Assembly: GCA_934489945.1 (NCBI GenBank)
Contig: CAKSSY010000009.1
Coordinates: 1-36,169, forward strand
DNA from: an uncultured Eubacteriales bacterium
GTDB lineage: Bacteria > Bacillota > Clostridia > Oscillospirales > CAG-272
Direction of reading: 5' to 3'
Length of the DNA stretch: 36,169 nt
A program made the translations under genes and the position numbers. Position 1 is the first letter of the stretch; each line of letters opens with the position of its first letter. Shown one piece after another: positions 7,335 to 15,974 of the stretch. The notes under the pieces are model-generated. The model made no database searches. It worked only from the letters and a program-made list of their open reading frames with translations, and was not told where the DNA came from.

Positions 7335-8342
7335 ATGTCGGACAGAAGGTATTTTGCGGCATCCAACAGCACAGTCGGTTTTAAGAGCTATTATCCGCAG
7401 GTGTTTGGCGGTTGCCGGCGCGTTTATGTAATCAAGGGCGGTCCCGGAACGGGAAAAAGTCGTTTTTTCAGCGACGTTGCACAGCACAGTCGCGAAAAGG
7501 TTTTGTATTTCTGTTCCTCTGATCCCGATTCCCTTGACGGGGTGATACTTGACGGCAATGTTGCCCTCATCGACGGGACAGCACCGCATATCTGGGAACC
7601 GGGTGTTGTCGGTGCGTTTGAGCAGATCGTGAATCTCGGAGATTTCTGGGATGCCGATGCACTTGCCGCGCGACGGGAAGAAATTGAGAGTTTATCGGCG
7701 CAAAAAGCCGGATGCTATGACGATGCCTACGCCTACCTTGCGGCATTGGGGAGGGCAGAGGAGGGAATTTCAAAACGGTTGCTGTCCTGTGTGAATTTTG
7801 AGAAGCTCGGACGCGCCGCACAGAAATTTCTTCGCGGCATACGGGCGGAAACCTTGCCACGGCGCGAGATCGGGCTTTCCTCATCGCTCGGTATGAAGGG
7901 GGAGGTATCTTTCGACACCTACAGCAAGGTACGTTGTCCGATTGCGATTGACGATCCGCTTGGATTGTCGTGGTTGCTTCTCCGGGAGATGGAAGGTCTT
8001 TGCGAACGGCGCGGAATTTCCATGCGTCTTTCCCACGATCCGCTGTTTCCGTCACGACTTGATGCCATCGAGTTGCCGAACGCAGGGATATCCTTTTTTA
8101 TCGGCAAAGACGGAGAAGGGATTCCGATGCGGAAATTCCTTCGTGCGGAGGAGTTTCGCTCGGTGCGGCAGGAATTGCGTTCCGTGCGTGCGGTACAAAA
8201 GAAGTTGCGTGAATTGGCACTGTCCGCTCTTGCCGACGCCGCACGTGCACATTTTGCGTTGGAGGAAATTTACGGCGCAACCATGGATTTCGGGAAAAAA
8301 GAAAAATTTACTGCGGATTTCTGCAACCGTTTGTTCGGCTGA
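7335..8342 (+). CDS. P-loop ATPase, PRK06851-like, with degenerate second domain
   Basis: A 335-residue protein with a clear Walker A, GGPGTGKS, at residues 35-42. It resembles a Firmicutes family of unknown function (PRK06851-like) built from two similar P-loop domains. The second half echoes the first: SSDPDSLDGVILDGNVALIDG in the first domain aligns with SHDPLFPSRLDAIELPNAG in the second. At the position of the second Walker A the sequence reads IDDPLGLSWLL, without Gly-Lys-Ser. The start is the ATG at 7335 behind AGGAGGA; the longer frame to 7263 has no RBS. It is monocistronic with a strong terminator. No convincing promoter was seen between it and the FAD gene. Confidence 0.8.
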   Translation: MSDRRYFAASNSTVGFKSYYPQVFGGCRRVYVIKGGPGTGKSRFFSDVAQHSREKVLYFCSSDPDSLDGVILDGNVALIDGTAPHIWEPGVVGAFEQIVNLGDFWDADALAARREEIESLSAQKAGCYDDAYAYLAALGRAEEGISKRLLSCVNFEKLGRAAQKFLRGIRAETLPRREIGLSSSLGMKGEVSFDTYSKVRCPIAIDDPLGLSWLLLREMEGLCERRGISMRLSHDPLFPSRLDAIELPNAGISFFIGKDGEGIPMRKFLRAEEFRSVRQELRSVRAVQKKLRELALSALADAARAHFALEEIYGATMDFGKKEKFTADFCNRLFG

Positions 8343-8345
8343 ACG

Positions 8346-8380
8346 AAAACCACCGTCCCTCTTGCCCGGACGGTGGTTTT
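8346..8380 (+). terminator. Intrinsic terminator of the P-loop ATPase gene
   Basis: Stem AAAACCACCGTCC / GGACGGTGGTTTT with a 9-nt loop, ending in a T run. The A run on the left makes it potentially bidirectional, so it may also serve recG on minus. Confidence 0.85.
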
Positions 8381-8447
8381 CCCATTGGTATGTTATTCTT
8401 CGTTTTTTCTCAAATCCAAGACATGAGGCTGTTGAAATTGCGTTCCT

Positions 8448-8593
8448 TTACGTTTTTGAAATCGTGAACCGGTCAGTAATGGCTAAAATTCCAAAATCAC
8501 CGCTTTCGGGATGCCAATGCCGATATCTCCGAGCATAAAGCGATCGATGCCAAATCCGCCGAGAGTTCTCTCTGTCGGAGTCGGATTTTTGGT
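8448..8593 (-). pseudogene. Decayed TM2-domain protein fragment
   Basis: The stretch directly behind the recG stop, read on the minus strand, contains GGFGIDRFMLGDIGIGI in the recG frame. Then, after a frame change near 8500, comes GDFGILAITDRFTISKT and a stop at 8448-8450. Together these match the TM2 domain pattern (GGxGIDRFxLGxxGxGILKLLT...GGFGILxxIDWFTI). The start, the first half of the first membrane helix and about ten residues at the loop are missing. There is no start codon or RBS, so this is a relic. Recognition rests on pattern memory, not on a search. Confidence 0.6.
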
Positions 8594-10711
8594 TCAATTG
8601 ATTTTGGTATTCTGATTTTGCCACATATCCCGGATTTTTTCTGCCAGCGGGGGATAATCCGAGAGTTTTTGTGAGGCGAGGAACCCGTCGGCATCCGCAA
8701 AGGCGGTTTCGAGAATCTCATGGTCCAGACAGAGATCGGCAATGCGGAAATCGGTGCCGCCGCTCTGGCGGATCGCGGCTCCCGCCGTTCCCCGAAGAAA
8801 GTCTCCCGGACCGCGTAGCCGGAGATCGGTTTCGGCAATCTCAAAACCGTCATGTGTATGACACATGGTGGTGAGGCGTTGACGGGCGAGCTCACCGCGT
8901 GTATCACTGACAAGGACACAATAGGATTTGCGCTTTCCGCGTCCCACGCGTCCGCGGAGTTGGTGAAGCTGAGAGAGACCAAACCGATCGGCGTTTTCTA
9001 CAATCATGAGACATGCCTCGGGGACGTTCACGCCGACCTCAATGACCGTGGTGGAAACCAGTACATCGAGTTTTCCCTCGGCAAAGTCCCGCATAACTCT
9101 GTCTTTTTCGGCACTTTTCATTTTCCCGTGAACAAAGGCGATTCGCAGTTCCGGAAGTTTTTCGGACAGTTCCTTCGTATATTCCACCGCGGATTTCAGT
9201 GGGGGGGGAGCCTCGTGTCCGACATCCGTTTCGCCGATGTCGTCGAGGAGAAGGTCTCCGCCTTCGTCCGCGTCGTTTTCTTCAACTGCCGGACATACAA
9301 TATAAACCCTGCCCCCTTCTGCCACCTGTTTACGGATGAAGGCATTCAGCCGTTCACGATAGCTTTCGCCGACAAAAAAGGTATCGACGGTCTGTCTGCC
9401 GGGGGGCATTTCATCGATTTTGGAGCGCGAAAGTCCGCCGTAGACGGTCAATGCCAGTGTTCGGGGGATAGGGGTGGCACTCATGACGAGTGTATGGACG
9501 TGTGTTCCTTTTTCGGCGAGCCACGCACGTTGGTCGACACCGAAACGGTGCTGTTCGTCGACAATGCAAAGACCGAGCGACGCAAATTCCACGGATTCCG
9601 TGAGGAGTGCCTGTGTTCCGATGACGAGAGTTGCCTCTCCGGTGCAAATTTGTTCCCGTGTTTGTCGTTTTTGTTTTTCCGTCAGAGACCCGAGGAGTAA
9701 AACCGTGTGAAATCCGAGTTTTCCGAGAAGCGGTTCAAGATCGGCAAAATGCTGACGTGCGAGAATCTCGGTCGGAACCATGAGTGCCGACTGAAGTCCG
9801 TTCTGCGCCGCAATGACAATCGCGGCGGCGGCACACACGGTTTTGCCGCATCCCACGTCACCGATCAGAATACGGTTCATCGGTGTCCCCTTTGCCATGT
9901 CATCGGCAATCTCGGAGATCGCCCTTGCCTGTGCTCCCGTGAGTTCATACGGCAACAGGCTCAGGAAAGGGGAAAGGTCATTTTTACTACAGATCGGAGC
10001 CCCGCTTTCATGGGGGCGGTTTGCGGAGGTACGGAGGGCAAGGGCAAAAAGGAAGAGCTCATCGTACACAAGGCGGCGTTTGGCGGCGACAAGTTCCGCA
10101 TAAGATTCCGGTTCATGGATGCCATGAAGCGCGGTGAGAAGTGTGGGAAGTTTATTCTTCAGGCGGATATTTTCCGGCAGATAGTCACGCAACTCTACCG
10201 TTGCCGCACGAAGGGCTTCCCGGATACCGGATTTGATCTGCGTCTGTGTCAGTCCCGCACACGAGGGATAAATCGGAAAAAGCGGAGGGAGGGGCTTGTT
10301 TTCCCGAACTTCTTCGTGCGTGGGAGAAGAGAGAGAAATCTTCTGCCCGTTGCGTTCCGGTTTGCCGTAAAAGCGATATTCTTTACCGACTGTAATGGCG
10401 GTTTTGAGATAGTCCTGATTAAAGTAAACAATTTCACAGGTCCCGGATGCGTCAAAGGCACGGAACTTGAGAATTGACATTCCGCGGCGGATTCGTGCAA
10501 GCGTCGGTGCTGTGGCAACGGTGAGCACAAATGCTTGCTTTTCACCCGGGACGGCATCTGCCAGCGCACGGACATCTCCGCGGTTTTCGTAGGCTCTGGG
10601 ATAGTGGAACAGGAGGTCGCCGATACGGTGGATTCCAAGTGTGGCAAATGCTTCCGCACGCACAGTGCCTACGCCGTGCAGGGAAGTAACGGATAATTTC
10701 AGAACCGACAT
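8594..10711 (-). CDS. recG: ATP-dependent DNA helicase RecG
   Basis: A 705-residue superfamily 2 helicase that reverses stalled replication forks and processes branched DNA. The N-terminal wedge/OB domain is followed by Walker A GDVGCGKT, Walker B/DEAH-type DEQHRFGV, motif III SATPIPRTLALTVYG, and the C-terminal motif VI QLRGRVGRG typical of RecG. The length is close to the family's (about 680). I chose the ATG at 10711 (AAGGAGG, 8-nt spacing); the ATG at 10717 is too close to the RBS. The coding strand contains a run of eight C (9201-9208) in a low-complexity EAPPPLKS segment between motifs. It has its own promoter with a very short leader. Confidence 0.97.
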   Translation of the reverse strand: MSVLKLSVTSLHGVGTVRAEAFATLGIHRIGDLLFHYPRAYENRGDVRALADAVPGEKQAFVLTVATAPTLARIRRGMSILKFRAFDASGTCEIVYFNQDYLKTAITVGKEYRFYGKPERNGQKISLSSPTHEEVRENKPLPPLFPIYPSCAGLTQTQIKSGIREALRAATVELRDYLPENIRLKNKLPTLLTALHGIHEPESYAELVAAKRRLVYDELFLFALALRTSANRPHESGAPICSKNDLSPFLSLLPYELTGAQARAISEIADDMAKGTPMNRILIGDVGCGKTVCAAAAIVIAAQNGLQSALMVPTEILARQHFADLEPLLGKLGFHTVLLLGSLTEKQKRQTREQICTGEATLVIGTQALLTESVEFASLGLCIVDEQHRFGVDQRAWLAEKGTHVHTLVMSATPIPRTLALTVYGGLSRSKIDEMPPGRQTVDTFFVGESYRERLNAFIRKQVAEGGRVYIVCPAVEENDADEGGDLLLDDIGETDVGHEAPPPLKSAVEYTKELSEKLPELRIAFVHGKMKSAEKDRVMRDFAEGKLDVLVSTTVIEVGVNVPEACLMIVENADRFGLSQLHQLRGRVGRGKRKSYCVLVSDTRGELARQRLTTMCHTHDGFEIAETDLRLRGPGDFLRGTAGAAIRQSGGTDFRIADLCLDHEILETAFADADGFLASQKLSDYPPLAEKIRDMWQNQNTKIN

Positions 10712-10733
10712 GGGCATTTCCTCCTTTTTCTTT

Positions 10734-10762
10734 ATTTTACCATATTTTTGCCTCTGCGTCAA
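10734..10762 (-). promoter_or_regulatory. Promoter of recG
   Basis: Minus strand: TTGACG (10762-10757), a 17-nt spacer, TAAAAT (10739-10734); expected start about 10727, so the RBS is nearly at the 5' end. Confidence 0.75.
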
Positions 10763-10865
10763 CGACTTCCGCAAGGCGTCAATTGTACGTTACGAAAATC
10801 AAACTTTTTCTTTGGAAAAAAGGGTTGATGTTTTGAGACGATGTGTTAAAATAAAAATGACAGAA

Positions 10866-10894
10866 TTGACTTTGCAGAATGAGTATGCTACAAT
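10866..10894 (+). promoter_or_regulatory. Promoter of the CE12-GH10 operon
   Basis: TTGACT (10866-10871), a 17-nt spacer, TACAAT (10889-10894); expected start about 10901, 22 nt before the ATG. A second, weaker set (TTGATG followed by TAAAAT, about 16-nt spacing) lies just upstream. Confidence 0.8.
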
Positions 10895-10922
10895 GGAGAA
10901 AAAACGAAAACGAGGAAAAAGA

Positions 10923-12113
10923 ATGAAATCGGATTTCGGAAATTGGACAAATCATAAATTTTGCGGGAATACGTTGACAGGCGGTGGGTTGCTGTTTCGA
11001 CAAGCCTGTTTGTATGAGACGAACGGGGAGTGTGTGATTCGGATTACCGAACGGACATCCCGTGCATATCGGTTGAAATTCTGCGAGGCTTTGGCGGGCG
11101 GAGGAGACGGGAGTCTTTGGCACATCCGTGTCCGTGTCAGACTCGGAGAGGGGGCGGGATGTGAAGAAACCGAGGCGGCAATCGGTATCATGGAGCCGTC
11201 CGCTCTTACGCCGGCTGAACTTGCTGCGACGGTACGGATTTCCAAAAACGAGTGGAGTGTAGCGGATTTTCTCTACCGACTGACGGACGGTAGAAACACG
11301 GCGATTTCGGTGGAGCAACCCAATTCGGCAGCGCTTGCCGAGGAAATTCTGATCGGTTCGGTCGACACCGAGTGTCTGGAAAAAGGAACGATTTCTGCCG
11401 CAGACGAGCGGACAAAACTCTTTTTGATCGGAGATTCGATCATGGCGGACTATCCCATCAAGCCGGAGGGAAGCCTGCGCGGATGGGGCATGTACCTCGG
11501 TGAGGCGTTTCAAACGGAGCGGCTTATGGTTTGCAACTGCGCCAGAAGAGGGTTCAGTACAAAGAGTTTCTTAGATACGGAGGGACTTTCGCTTTGGAAA
11601 AGTCTCGAACGGAAGCTGAAAAAGGGAGATTATCTGTTGGTATCTCTCGGTATCAACGATCACTCCAGCGTCCGGGAGTGGCAACATACCACTCCGGAGG
11701 AGTATGCACACAATCTTGCACGTTTTGCCGATGAAGCGGCGGCGTGCGGTGCCGAAACGATTTTTGTGACGCCGACTGTTACGGCGAACAACGACCCGAT
11801 TGATAATTTCCGTGTGATCCGTGCCGACACGATGAAACGTGTGGCGGCAGAGAAGGGTTGTGTGTGTCTGGATCTCAACACCGTGATGTTGGATGCCATG
11901 CGGCGTTTTGCAGCAGATCATGGCTACGACGCTCTGCTTGACGCCTATTTCGGCGTGATGACCGACAAGGAGGGAAATGTCAAGCCGGATAAGACGCATC
12001 TCCGCGAGGCAGGAGCGAGATGGGTGGCCTCGCTTGTCATCGGACTTCTTGACAAATCCGACAGTTCACTCAAGCAATACAGAATTCAGGAAAGGGAGGA
12101 TTTGAAATGTTAA
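10923..12113 (+). CDS. SGNH hydrolase, rhamnogalacturonan acetylesterase (CE12)-like
   Basis: A 396-residue protein whose N-terminal half (about 1-150) looks like a beta-rich accessory module. Its C-terminal half is an SGNH esterase: GDSIMADY (nucleophile Ser172), the oxyanion Gly in the SLG/GIND region, GINDH (block III), and DKTHLREAGA (catalytic Asp-His). The family removes acetyl groups from pectin or xylan fragments. No signal peptide is seen, so the substrate must be an imported oligosaccharide. The start is the ATG at 10923 with GAGGA upstream; the frame continues upstream to 10641 but over the recG promoter region. It overlaps the GH10 start by 7 nt. Confidence 0.85.
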   Translation: MKSDFGNWTNHKFCGNTLTGGGLLFRQACLYETNGECVIRITERTSRAYRLKFCEALAGGGDGSLWHIRVRVRLGEGAGCEETEAAIGIMEPSALTPAELAATVRISKNEWSVADFLYRLTDGRNTAISVEQPNSAALAEEILIGSVDTECLEKGTISAADERTKLFLIGDSIMADYPIKPEGSLRGWGMYLGEAFQTERLMVCNCARRGFSTKSFLDTEGLSLWKSLERKLKKGDYLLVSLGINDHSSVREWQHTTPEEYAHNLARFADEAAACGAETIFVTPTVTANNDPIDNFRVIRADTMKRVAAEKGCVCLDLNTVMLDAMRRFAADHGYDALLDAYFGVMTDKEGNVKPDKTHLREAGARWVASLVIGLLDKSDSSLKQYRIQEREDLKC

Positions 12114-13477
12114 ATCCCGCAGAAAACAGGAAAATTTGGCTGAGAGCCCTTGAGGAAAGCCGCGATCTGATGGAGAATGAGATATTGCCGTCGATCGAGC
12201 AAAACCGGAAGGGATTTTGCAAACTGCATTTTGTTGACGAAAACGGTGCGCCTGTCGTCGGAAAAAGGGTAAAGATTACGCAGGAATCCCACGATTTCAA
12301 GTTCGGTGCCCACATTTTTATGCTTGACGGTTTCGGCAACGAAAAGGACAATCGGAAATACCGTGATCTTTTTGCCGACTATTTCAATCTTGCGACGGTT
12401 CCGTTCTATTGGGACGGGCTGGAACCCGAGGAAGGAAAGCCGCGTTTCGGCAAGGATTCTCCCTTTCTTTATCGCAGACCCGCAACCGAACGCTGTGTGG
12501 AATATTGTGAAGAGGAGGGAATTGATGCGAAGCTCCACTGTCTGGTTTACGACAAATTCACTCCGGATTGGCTTCCGAAAAACGATATGGCGGCGATGGA
12601 AAAACGATATGATAAGCACATCCGCGAGATTGCCGATCGGTATCACGGGCGACTTTCGGAGTTTGAGGTTATCAACGAAACGCTCTGCGAGCATGGATGG
12701 TCAAATCAGTCGGTTATTATGAACAAACGGGATGTGGTGGAATGGGCATTTGATCTTGCCCGCAAGTATTTGCCGGACGAAACACTTGTCATCAACGAGT
12801 GCAATTACATTGTGCTGACGGCAAAGCAGGATTATCGCAGTGCGTATTTTATGCAGCTTGAGAATTGTTTGTTGCACGGCACTTCGATTGACAAAATCGG
12901 ACTTCAGCATCACATTTTCACCGGTGCTTCCACGGAAACGATTGAAGAATACGAAGATGTGGTGCGAAAAGGCAGTGAGATGGTTGATCCGCGCCTTTTG
13001 TGGAAGGGGCTGAATGTTTATGCGGAACTTGGGTTGCCTCTTGAAATCACGGAAATGACGGTTCCGACCTTTGGCGACACCGAAGAAGACGAACAACTTC
13101 AAGCCGATCTGCTGAAACTGCTTTACACCATTTTCTTTGCCCACCCGGCGATGAATACGGTCGTTTACTGGAATACGGTGGACGGATATGCCTACGACAC
13201 AGATTGTGATTTGTTGAACGGCAAAAAAAGAGGTTGGCACGAAAATAAGTGCCGCGGCGGTTTGTTCCGGCATGACCTGACCCCGAAAAAGTCGGCGGAA
13301 ATGCTGTACGATCTGCTTCACAAGGAATGGCATACCGAGTTTGAGGCTGTAACCGATGAAAACGGTTATGTGGATTTCCGCGGTTTCTATGGCGAATACT
13401 CTGCCGAGACCGATGGAACCGCTTGTATGTTTGAACTTCACAAAGACGAGTCGCCTGTGACAGAGATTGAACTTTAA
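12107..13477 (+). CDS. Glycoside hydrolase family 10, xylanase-like
   Basis: A 456-residue GH10 TIM-barrel enzyme that cleaves beta-1,4-xylosidic bonds with retention. The acid/base Glu is at residue 191 (VINETL) and the nucleophile Glu at 316 (LEITEM); IGLQHH precedes the nucleophile as in the family. The N-terminal 65 residues carry a small beta segment (CKLHFVDENGAPVVGKRVKI), and a matching C-terminal piece (about 410-456) follows the barrel. There is no signal peptide, so it probably acts on xylo-oligosaccharides inside the cell. The start at 12107 has GGGAGG upstream and overlaps the CE12 stop, showing translational coupling with the acetylesterase. A hairpin follows at 13508. Confidence 0.93.
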   Translation: MLNPAENRKIWLRALEESRDLMENEILPSIEQNRKGFCKLHFVDENGAPVVGKRVKITQESHDFKFGAHIFMLDGFGNEKDNRKYRDLFADYFNLATVPFYWDGLEPEEGKPRFGKDSPFLYRRPATERCVEYCEEEGIDAKLHCLVYDKFTPDWLPKNDMAAMEKRYDKHIREIADRYHGRLSEFEVINETLCEHGWSNQSVIMNKRDVVEWAFDLARKYLPDETLVINECNYIVLTAKQDYRSAYFMQLENCLLHGTSIDKIGLQHHIFTGASTETIEEYEDVVRKGSEMVDPRLLWKGLNVYAELGLPLEITEMTVPTFGDTEEDEQLQADLLKLLYTIFFAHPAMNTVVYWNTVDGYAYDTDCDLLNGKKRGWHENKCRGGLFRHDLTPKKSAEMLYDLLHKEWHTEFEAVTDENGYVDFRGFYGEYSAETDGTACMFELHKDESPVTEIEL

Positions 13478-13507
13478 TCCGATTTTCAGTTCGCAACGGC
13501 TTCCTTC

Positions 13508-13547
13508 CGTTCGGAGTGTCTCTTTTTGAGATGCTCCGAACGTTTTT
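13508..13547 (+). terminator. Intrinsic terminator of the CE12-GH10 operon
   Basis: An imperfect 15-bp stem, CGTTCGGAGTGTCTC / GAGATGCTCCGAACG (two mismatches), followed by TTTTT. Confidence 0.75.
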
Positions 13548-13596
13548 CGTTCTTTGGCGGGGCGTATTTTCATACGATTACTTCGGAGGTGGTCTT

Positions 13597-14700
13597 ATGA
13601 ATTTTTTGTCGGTCATCGGGACGCGTCCCGAGGCAATCAAGATGTGTCCTTTGATTCTCGAATTGCGTTCGCGCGGCATCTCGGCACCGGTTTTGGCGAC
13701 GGGGCAACACGGGGTGTTATTGGATGAGGTGATGATGTGCTTCGGGGTGGAACCCATTGAAAATCTTGCGTTGATGGAAAAAGTCGGAAGTCAGGGGGAG
13801 CTTGTCTCGGAAATTCTTTGCCGTTTGCCGCGGATTCTGATACGGGAGAAACCGGATGCCGTGTTGGTTCACGGAGATACGACTACGGCTTTTGCGGCAG
13901 CACTTGCGTGTTTTTACGAAGGGATTCCGGTTTGTCATGTAGAGGCGGGATTACGGACCTATCGTGCACGGTTGCCATTCCCGGAAGAATTCAACCGTCG
14001 TGCGGTCGCCCTTACGGCATCGCTTCATTTTGCACCGACCGAGGCGGCGCGTGAGAATCTTTTGCGTGAGGGAATTCTCAGGGAAACGGTTTTTGTGACG
14101 GGAAATACCGGTTTGGATGCCCTGCGATACACCGTCCGAAAGGATTATCGAGGGGAACTTACCGATTTTGCGGCAGGGCGCAGACTGATTCTGGTCACGG
14201 CTCACCGACGGGAAAATCTTCACAAGTTGGGACAGATGATGTCGGCGATTGCCGATGTGGCAAAGGAGCGAAAAGACATTGCGGTTGTGGTTTCGGCACA
14301 TCCGAATCCGCCTGTGCGTCGGGCGATGTTGCAGGTGTTTGCGGATATTCCGAACGTTCGGGTGGTTTCTGCACTTGGTGTGGAGGATTTTCACAACCTT
14401 CTTGCCCGTTCTTTTTTGGTTCTGACCGACAGCGGGGGAATTCAGGAGGAGGCTCCCGTTTTCGGAATTCCGGTACTTGTAATGCGCTCCGAAACCGAAC
14501 GTCCCGAGGGGCTTGCGGCGGGAACACTTCGCTTGATCGGCACCTCGTTTGAAAGCATCCGGGAAGGTTTTTGTCGTCTCTTGGATGATCCGGCATTATA
14601 CGAAGCGATGAAAAAAGCAAAAAATCCTTACGGAGACGGGAAAGCCTCCGTAAGGATTGCAGATATTCTGTGTGGTAACATTATTTTAGCAGACAAATAA
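13597..14700 (+). CDS. wecB: UDP-N-acetylglucosamine 2-epimerase, non-hydrolysing
   Basis: Interconverts UDP-GlcNAc and UDP-ManNAc in the cytoplasm, feeding teichoic-acid linkage units or capsule. The 367 residues carry the family signatures in order: GTRPEAIK (9-16), HGDTTT, HVEAGLRT, EEFNRR, TGNTGLDAL, HRREN, SAHPNP, LTDSGGIQEEAP and the C-terminal NPYGDGKAS. The start is the ATG at 13597 behind GGAGGT. No clear promoter was seen in the short gap after the GH10 terminator. Its last 20 bp overlap the convergent SGNH gene, and the NPYGDGKAS codons form the hairpin of that operon's terminator on the opposite strand. It is not adjacent to a wall operon, so the pathway end-product is unknown. 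Confidence 0.95.
   Translation: MNFLSVIGTRPEAIKMCPLILELRSRGISAPVLATGQHGVLLDEVMMCFGVEPIENLALMEKVGSQGELVSEILCRLPRILIREKPDAVLVHGDTTTAFAAALACFYEGIPVCHVEAGLRTYRARLPFPEEFNRRAVALTASLHFAPTEAARENLLREGILRETVFVTGNTGLDALRYTVRKDYRGELTDFAAGRRLILVTAHRRENLHKLGQMMSAIADVAKERKDIAVVVSAHPNPPVRRAMLQVFADIPNVRVVSALGVEDFHNLLARSFLVLTDSGGIQEEAPVFGIPVLVMRSETERPEGLAAGTLRLIGTSFESIREGFCRLLDDPALYEAMKKAKNPYGDGKASVRIADILCGNIILADK
14611..14658 (-). terminator. Terminator of the aldolase/SGNH operon, inside wecB
   Basis: Read on minus: a 13-bp perfect stem AATCCTTACGGAG (14658-14646) / CTCCGTAAGGATT (14635-14623) with a 10-nt loop, then TTTTTT, GC, TTTTTT (14624-14611). It lies fully inside the wecB coding region, 23 nt past the stop of the SGNH lipoprotein gene. 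Confidence 0.88.
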
Positions 14701-15946
14701 CACCGTCCTGTGAGGGAACCAATCCGGTTACGGGATACTGACCGAGTTTCATTTTTACTTCGGTCATGGAGAGCGGTGCTTTTGTGATTTCTCCGGGTAT
14801 CTTTCCGAAAACCGCACGATAAATCATATGAGCACCGACATATCCCGCAAGCGGGGTACTGTGCAGATGTTGGTCATTGTAGCAAAGATCCCACTTGGAA
14901 ACGCCGGAAGAAATCAAATCCGCGACATCTTTTTTCCAGTTCAGAACAGTTACCTCGGGAAATTTGGCAAATACTTGATCCAGAAGAGATTGACTCTCAT
15001 TATGTGCCGGGAAGATTACCAGTTTGGTGTCGGAAACGGCACACGCCTTCACCATGTCGGAGAAAAGTCCCGGATCTTCGGAATGATAAAAGCCGCATTG
15101 GAAAACCGCCGCGAATTCTCCGGCACGGATTCTGTCGAGGTAACTTGTATCGGTCTGCGTCCATGTTTTGATGCAAGCATAGCCGATTGAGACCGCGGTG
15201 ACGGCATAACCATCGCCTCCGACTGCAATCATATTTCTTAAAAAATCTCCGATTTTGGAAGTGCCGACAAAACTGTTGCCGAGAATGAGAATCTTCTTTG
15301 GAGCATCGGCACGCAATTTCACCATTCCGATGCTGTCGTTACGATTTGTTACGGCGGCACCGGAAAGAAGTGTCCGGCAGGCATCGTCATTCAGGTCGAC
15401 ATAGCCGATATTGAGGAATATCGTCCGTTCTTCATCCCCTTTGCCGTATGTGAAGATGAATATGCGGCGGAAATCAATATCCTCCTCAAGGATACGAACC
15501 GATTCGCACCGGCTTTGAAGCGTCTCTGTCTCGGCAGAGCCGACGGCGCGGGTCCGAAGGATATCGCTTTGGGCTTTTGTACTGACGGTGCCGATGATCA
15601 GTCCGTCGCTTTCCACACACCAAGTGCCGTCGTCATTGTCGATAAAACTCCAGTCGGTCGGGACAGGGAAGGAAAGTGCCACGAGGTCGGTTTCAAAGGC
15701 GAAGGAACTTCTTTTCCAGTCTCCCTCGGCAATCCGGCGGCAGGTATATTTCTCAGTTTCTTCAAATCCGGTTTTGACCGGCGGTTTGGTTTCGGGAACC
15801 GTTTCGGAATCGGATGTCGGTTCCGTTTGAGGGGATGTCTGTTCGGTTTGTGTCGGGGGCGTTTCGTTGTTTTTCGGCGTTGTCGAACAGGATGTCACCG
15901 ACAACAGAAAGGCGGCTGTCAAAAGAAAACACAGAAAACGTTTCAT
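14681..15946 (-). CDS. SGNH-like exported lipoprotein (paralogue B)
   Basis: A 421-residue lipoprotein. The N-terminal signal ends in SVTSC (the lipobox, Cys near 20), followed by a Thr/Pro/Glu-rich spacer (about 20-60), a beta-rich domain of unknown type (about 65-210), and an SGNH-like domain. The latter starts KKILILGNSFVGTS (GNSF replaces the usual GDS) and ends NDQHLHSTPLAGYVGAHMIYR, where the Asp/His pair probably sits. It is closely related to the next upstream gene: both share VFQCGFYY/H, IIFPA.NE, FPEV.VLNW and LHS.PLAGYVGAHMIYR. The start at 15946 has GAGGAGA. It is last in a three-gene operon with the aldolase. The substrate is unknown, perhaps an acyl group on a surface polysaccharide. 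Confidence 0.8.
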   Translation of the reverse strand: MKRFLCFLLTAAFLLSVTSCSTTPKNNETPPTQTEQTSPQTEPTSDSETVPETKPPVKTGFEETEKYTCRRIAEGDWKRSSFAFETDLVALSFPVPTDWSFIDNDDGTWCVESDGLIIGTVSTKAQSDILRTRAVGSAETETLQSRCESVRILEEDIDFRRIFIFTYGKGDEERTIFLNIGYVDLNDDACRTLLSGAAVTNRNDSIGMVKLRADAPKKILILGNSFVGTSKIGDFLRNMIAVGGDGYAVTAVSIGYACIKTWTQTDTSYLDRIRAGEFAAVFQCGFYHSEDPGLFSDMVKACAVSDTKLVIFPAHNESQSLLDQVFAKFPEVTVLNWKKDVADLISSGVSKWDLCYNDQHLHSTPLAGYVGAHMIYRAVFGKIPGEITKAPLSMTEVKMKLGQYPVTGLVPSQDGVICLLK

Positions 15947-15974
15947 CTTTTTCTCCTCAAACAGGCAGTAGAAA

